Source: Chloroflexota bacterium (GTDB lineage: Bacteria; Chloroflexota; UBA6077; CF-72). Taken from it: a stretch of 8,346 nt of DNA. The stretch covers positions 1-8,346 of the forward strand of contig JAFAPL010000451.1 in the NCBI GenBank assembly GCA_019247135.1, written 5' to 3'. The notes beneath the pieces were generated by a model. The model saw nothing but the letters and a program-made list of their open reading frames with translations. It was not told the DNA's origin and searched no databases. Shown piece by piece: positions 5,651-8,346 of this stretch. The translations under genes were made by a program, and so were the position numbers. The number at the start of each line of letters is the position of its first letter. Within the stretch, counting starts at the first letter, position 1.

Positions 5651-6720
5651 CACTCGGCTTTTGCTTCTGCTTCGGCCAGCGCGTCCAGCAGCGGGTCGAG
5701 CTGGCCCTCCAGGATGCGGTCCAGGTTGTAGAGCGTCAGCCCAATGCGATGGTCGGTGACGCGGTTCTCGCGGTAGTTGTACGTGCGGATTTTGCTGCCG
5801 CGCTCGCCTGAGCCGACCTGGATCTTGCGCGCGGAGCCGACCTCTTCCTGCTGTTTGTGTAGCTCCATCTCGAACAGACGCGAGCGCAACACCTCGAGTG
5901 CGCGGGCTTTGTTCTTGAGCTGCGACCGCTCGTCCTGACAGGTCACCACCAGTCCGGTGGGCAGATGCGTGAGGCGGACCGCCGAGTCCGTTGTGTTGAC
6001 GCCCTGACCGCCGTGCCCGCCCGACCGATACACGTCGACGCGCAAGTCCTCATCCCGGATCTGGACGTCAACTTCTTCGGCCCTGGGCAGCACACTGACC
6101 GTCGCCGCCGACGTGTGAATGCGGCCCTGCGCCTCAGTCTCGGGCACGCGCTGGACGCGGTGTCCACCACCTTCCCACTTCAAGTGCGAATAGGCGCCGC
6201 GCCCGTGGATCTCGAAGATGACTTCCTTGATGCCGCCGAGGTCGGTTTCGCTCGTATTGAGGACTTCGACCTTCCAGCCCTTCAGCTCGGCGTATCGCAT
6301 GTACATGCGCATCAGGTCGGCCGCCCACAGGTTGGCTTCTTGACCGCCTTCGGCGCCTCGAATCTCGAGGATCACGTCGCGCGTATCGTTCGGATCGCGC
6401 GGCCTCAGAAACTCCTGCAGACCGTCGATGATCTCGTCGAGCTGTGGCTCGATGCCTTCGACTTCTTCCTGGGCAAGCGCTCGGAGCTCGTCGTCGGCTC
6501 CGTCGCGCAGCAGCTCCTGCGCCTGTTCCAGCTCGGACAAGAGCGCCTGGTAGCGTCCGTACTGCTCGACTACAGGCGCGAGCTCCACCTGCTCGCGGCC
6601 GAGGTCGGCCGCGCGTCGCGCATCTTCGAACGTGGTCGGGTCGCTGAGCTCGCGAGCGAGATCCTCCGCGCGCTCGCGTGCATCCTCGAGGCGCTTGACC
6701 GCGGCCTCACTGAGTCGCAC
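5650..6720 (-). CDS. prfA: Peptide chain release factor 1
   Basis: Recognises UAA and UAG in the ribosomal A site and triggers hydrolysis of peptidyl-tRNA. The 356-aa length is typical. The charged N-terminal region looks helical and coiled-coil-like (about 1-105). The stop-codon recognition region RVPETEAQGRIHTSAATV (191-208) contains the PxT tripeptide as PET (193-195), which points to RF1 rather than the SPF-type RF2. The catalytic loop is SGGHGGQGVN (233-242), with Gln239 the expected target of PrmC. There is no programmed frameshift such as RF2 genes carry. The GTG start overlaps the hisS end by 14 nt and has no evident Shine-Dalgarno sequence; the length and the first residues MRLSEAAVKRLE fit the family. 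The gene lies between hisS and prmC in one operon. Confidence 0.96.
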   Translation of the reverse strand: MRLSEAAVKRLEDARERAEDLARELSDPTTFEDARRAADLGREQVELAPVVEQYGRYQALLSELEQAQELLRDGADDELRALAQEEVEGIEPQLDEIIDGLQEFLRPRDPNDTRDVILEIRGAEGGQEANLWAADLMRMYMRYAELKGWKVEVLNTSETDLGGIKEVIFEIHGRGAYSHLKWEGGGHRVQRVPETEAQGRIHTSAATVSVLPRAEEVDVQIRDEDLRVDVYRSGGHGGQGVNTTDSAVRLTHLPTGLVVTCQDERSQLKNKARALEVLRSRLFEMELHKQQEEVGSARKIQVGSGERGSKIRTYNYRENRVTDHRIGLTLYNLDRILEGQLDPLLDALAEAEAKAE

Positions 6721-7981
6721 GCAGCACGTCCACGAGGTTGTCGAGCGGCACCGAGCGCTGTTCGGCGCGGCCGCGAAGGTCTTTCAACGTCACGCTGTTG
6801 TCGCGCAGCTCAGACTCGCCGAGGATCAACGCATATCGCGCTCCCGACCGGTCGCCCGCGGCCAGTTGCTTGCCCAGACGCCGATCGCCGAATGCCACAT
6901 CGCAGGCGATGCCCGCGGCACGCAGTCGCTCGGCAATGAGAAAGGCACGTTGCTTGCCGCCCTCGGGGGCCTGGTAAACGATGTAGGCGGTCAACTGATC
7001 GATGCCTCGTGGCATGATCCCCTGGTCGCGCAGCTCGAGGATCACGCGTTCGATTCCACTGGCCCAGCCAACACCTGGCGTCGGCCGACCACCCAACTGC
7101 TCGGCCAGGCCGTCGTAGCGTCCGCCCCCTCCGAGCGTGCTCTGTGCGCCGAGGTTGGGCGGCCACACTTCCCAGACCGACCGCGTGTAGTAGTCCAGTC
7201 CGCGGACCAGGCGCGGATTGATGGTGAAAGGGATCGCCGCCGTCTCCACGTAGCCGAGCCACGCTTCGAAGTGGGCCCTGCAGTCGCCACAGAGGTGATC
7301 GACGCTGCGCGGCGCGCCATCCAGAACGGCCTGACACTCGGGCCGTTTCTCGTCCAGCAGTCGCAGCGGATTCGTCTCGAGGCGGCGCAGGCAATCCTCA
7401 CACAGGCCTTCGCGATGCTGCTCGAAGTACGCGCGAAGTCGCTCGATGTACTGCGGGCGACAGTTCGCGTCGCCGATGCTGTTGACTTGCAAACTGAGAT
7501 TGCGCAGCCCGAGATCGGCGTACAGACGCCACTGGAGCGCTACCAGTTCTGCGTCGACGAGCGGATCTTCCTCGCCGAGCGCCTCGAAATCGATCTGGTG
7601 AAACTCTCGAAACCGACCCTTTTGCGGCTTGTCGTATCGAAACGTCGAAAGCAGCATGAACACTTTGACGGGCTGGGGGCGGCTGGCCATGCCGCGCTGA
7701 AGATACGCGCGCACGATACCGGCGGTTGCTTCCGGCCGTAGCGTCATGCTCTCGCCGCCTTTATCGAGAAACGTGTACATCTCCTTTTCGACGATGTCGG
7801 TGCTCGAGCCCACACCGCGCTGGAAGACGGCCGTCTCTTCAAAGGTTGGCGTTCGAATCTCGCCGTAGCCCGCCAGGGCAGCCTGGCGCTGGACCTCGGC
7901 CTCCACGAGACGCCAGTAGGGGGCGTCGTCGGGCAGCACATCCTGGGTGCCGCGCGGTGCTTGATACTGAGGGGCGGGCAC
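6707..7981 (-). CDS. hisS: Histidyl-tRNA synthetase
   Basis: Class II aminoacyl-tRNA synthetase charging tRNA-His in the cytoplasm. The 424-aa product has all family landmarks: PRGTQDVLP (9-17), motif 1 region with TDIVEKEMYTF (61-71), LRPEATAG (81-88), motif 2 FRYDKPQKGRFREFHQ (114-129), the HisA motif LVRGLDYYT (258-266, catalytic Arg260), GGGGRYDGL (284-292), motif 3 GVGWASGIERVIL (303-315), and the anticodon-binding domain from about 331. The LRPEATA segment has Ala85 where Gly is usual. Two CxxC pairs in the insertion domain (Cys194/197 and Cys231/234) could bind a metal. The start is GTG with no Shine-Dalgarno sequence; an ATG 14 nt upstream is out of frame, and the PxYxxPRGTxD beginning fits the family. 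It is the first gene of the minus-strand operon. Confidence 0.97.
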   Translation of the reverse strand: MPAPQYQAPRGTQDVLPDDAPYWRLVEAEVQRQAALAGYGEIRTPTFEETAVFQRGVGSSTDIVEKEMYTFLDKGGESMTLRPEATAGIVRAYLQRGMASRPQPVKVFMLLSTFRYDKPQKGRFREFHQIDFEALGEEDPLVDAELVALQWRLYADLGLRNLSLQVNSIGDANCRPQYIERLRAYFEQHREGLCEDCLRRLETNPLRLLDEKRPECQAVLDGAPRSVDHLCGDCRAHFEAWLGYVETAAIPFTINPRLVRGLDYYTRSVWEVWPPNLGAQSTLGGGGRYDGLAEQLGGRPTPGVGWASGIERVILELRDQGIMPRGIDQLTAYIVYQAPEGGKQRAFLIAERLRAAGIACDVAFGDRRLGKQLAAGDRSGARYALILGESELRDNSVTLKDLRGRAEQRSVPLDNLVDVLRATQ

Positions 7982-8046
7982 GATCGACGTGACATGATAC
8001 GGCGCGCGACTTTTGGCACACCCTGTGCGAGACTGTGGCTTCGGTC
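7982..8046. promoter_or_regulatory. Divergent intergenic region with likely promoters for hisS (-) and the acetyltransferase gene (+)
   Basis: These 65 bp separate two divergently read genes, so both promoters should lie here or overlap the gene starts. On the minus strand TATCAT (7994-7999) resembles a -10 box, but no good -35 box is present. If used, transcription would begin only a few nt before the hisS GTG, giving an almost leaderless mRNA, which would fit the missing Shine-Dalgarno sequence. A small inverted repeat GCACA-CCC-TGTGC (8016-8028) could be an operator. No convincing plus-strand promoter was found. Confidence 0.35.
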
Positions 8047-8346
8047 ATGGCCATTGCCGATCGGCGCGAAGCAGTTGCGCTCGGCCCGCGCGTTCGGGTC
8101 CGGCCTTTCACGCGCGCGGACGTCGACCAGTGGCAGGCGTGGCCGGACTACTCGGAGCCGCTGCTAGTCGGTACTAGCCCGCGCCGCATGTCGCCCGACC
8201 AGCGCGTGCGCTGGTTCGAGGACATCACCCAGCGCCAGCGGCAGATCCCGTTCGCGGTCGAGGACGAGCAAGGACACATGATCGGCCGCATCTTCCTGCG
8301 GCATGTGCGTCGAGAGGAGCAGTCGGCCGTCCTCGGAATCGACCTC
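8047..8346 (+). CDS. GNAT-family N-acetyltransferase, N-terminal part
   Basis: One hundred codons are present and the gene continues beyond the window. The product begins with MAIADRREAVALGPRVRVRP, then FTRADVDQWQAW and later GHMIGRIFLRHV and SAVLGIDL. This is the layout of RimJ/RimL-like acetyltransferases: an R-x-F-T-x-x-D-x-x-x-W first strand and helix, an I-G-R-I strand, and the LGI strand that precedes the acetyl-CoA loop. The acetyl-CoA-binding Q/R-x-x-G-x-G/A loop would lie just past the window. The substrate cannot be inferred. The ATG at 8047 is chosen; a GTG at 8035 in the same frame would add four residues, and neither has a clear Shine-Dalgarno sequence. An in-frame stop at 7990-7992 limits any further extension. 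It is divergent from hisS, and a functional link is not evident. Confidence 0.8.
   Translation, partial: MAIADRREAVALGPRVRVRPFTRADVDQWQAWPDYSEPLLVGTSPRRMSPDQRVRWFEDITQRQRQIPFAVEDEQGHMIGRIFLRHVRREEQSAVLGIDL

Noticed and set aside
5965..7741. Long plus-strand frames opposite prfA (324 aa) and hisS (369 aa)
   Set aside because: They are antisense shadows caused by GC-rich codon use; no family motif or ribosome site, and the minus-strand genes are complete.
8014..8028. Sigma-54-like promoter (TGGCAC then GTGC)
   Set aside because: One mismatch in the -12 element, no enhancer-binding regulator nearby, and sigma-54 is generally absent from the kind of lineage suspected here. The bases are better read as the small inverted repeat.

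Overview
The window is GC-rich chromosomal DNA from a bacterium. It is almost fully packed with housekeeping genes, with short gaps, stop/start overlaps and several GTG starts. The HisRS, ArgB and PrmC sequences look to me like those of Chloroflexota or a neighbouring deep-branching high-GC lineage. That is an impression from motif style, not a database result.

Positions 1-2379 (+ strand) hold the end of an arginine biosynthesis operon: the C-terminus of argJ, then argB and argD, with a 3-nt gap and a 4-nt ATGA overlap. ArgJ recycles the acetyl group, ArgB phosphorylates N-acetylglutamate and ArgD transaminates the semialdehyde. ArgB carries the N-terminal helix typical of arginine-inhibited enzymes, which fits an ArgJ-type cyclic pathway.

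Positions 2380-3070 hold no convincing gene. They contain the most unusual element of the window: a tandem array of about 5.6 units of roughly 120 bp, each carrying two palindromes. It fills the whole space between two convergent genes. It begins next to the argD stop codon and ends inside the last codons of the opposing ABC transporter gene, whose stop codon is supplied by the repeat. Neighbouring units alternate between two subtypes, which suggests growth by duplication of a two-unit block.

Positions 3053-7981 (- strand) are a tight four-gene operon read right to left: hisS, prfA (RF1), prmC (RF1/RF2 glutamine methyltransferase) and a COG4178/YddA-type fused permease-ATPase ABC transporter. 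The first three act in translation: tRNA charging, stop-codon release, and methylation of the release-factor GGQ loop. The transporter is 15 nt downstream of prmC and is functionally unrelated as far as I can tell.

Positions 7982-8046 are a short divergent promoter region. Positions 8047-8346 (+ strand) are the start of a GNAT acetyltransferase cut by the window edge.

I see no defence system, prophage, IS element, CRISPR array or RNA gene. The repeat array is the only candidate for something undescribed.
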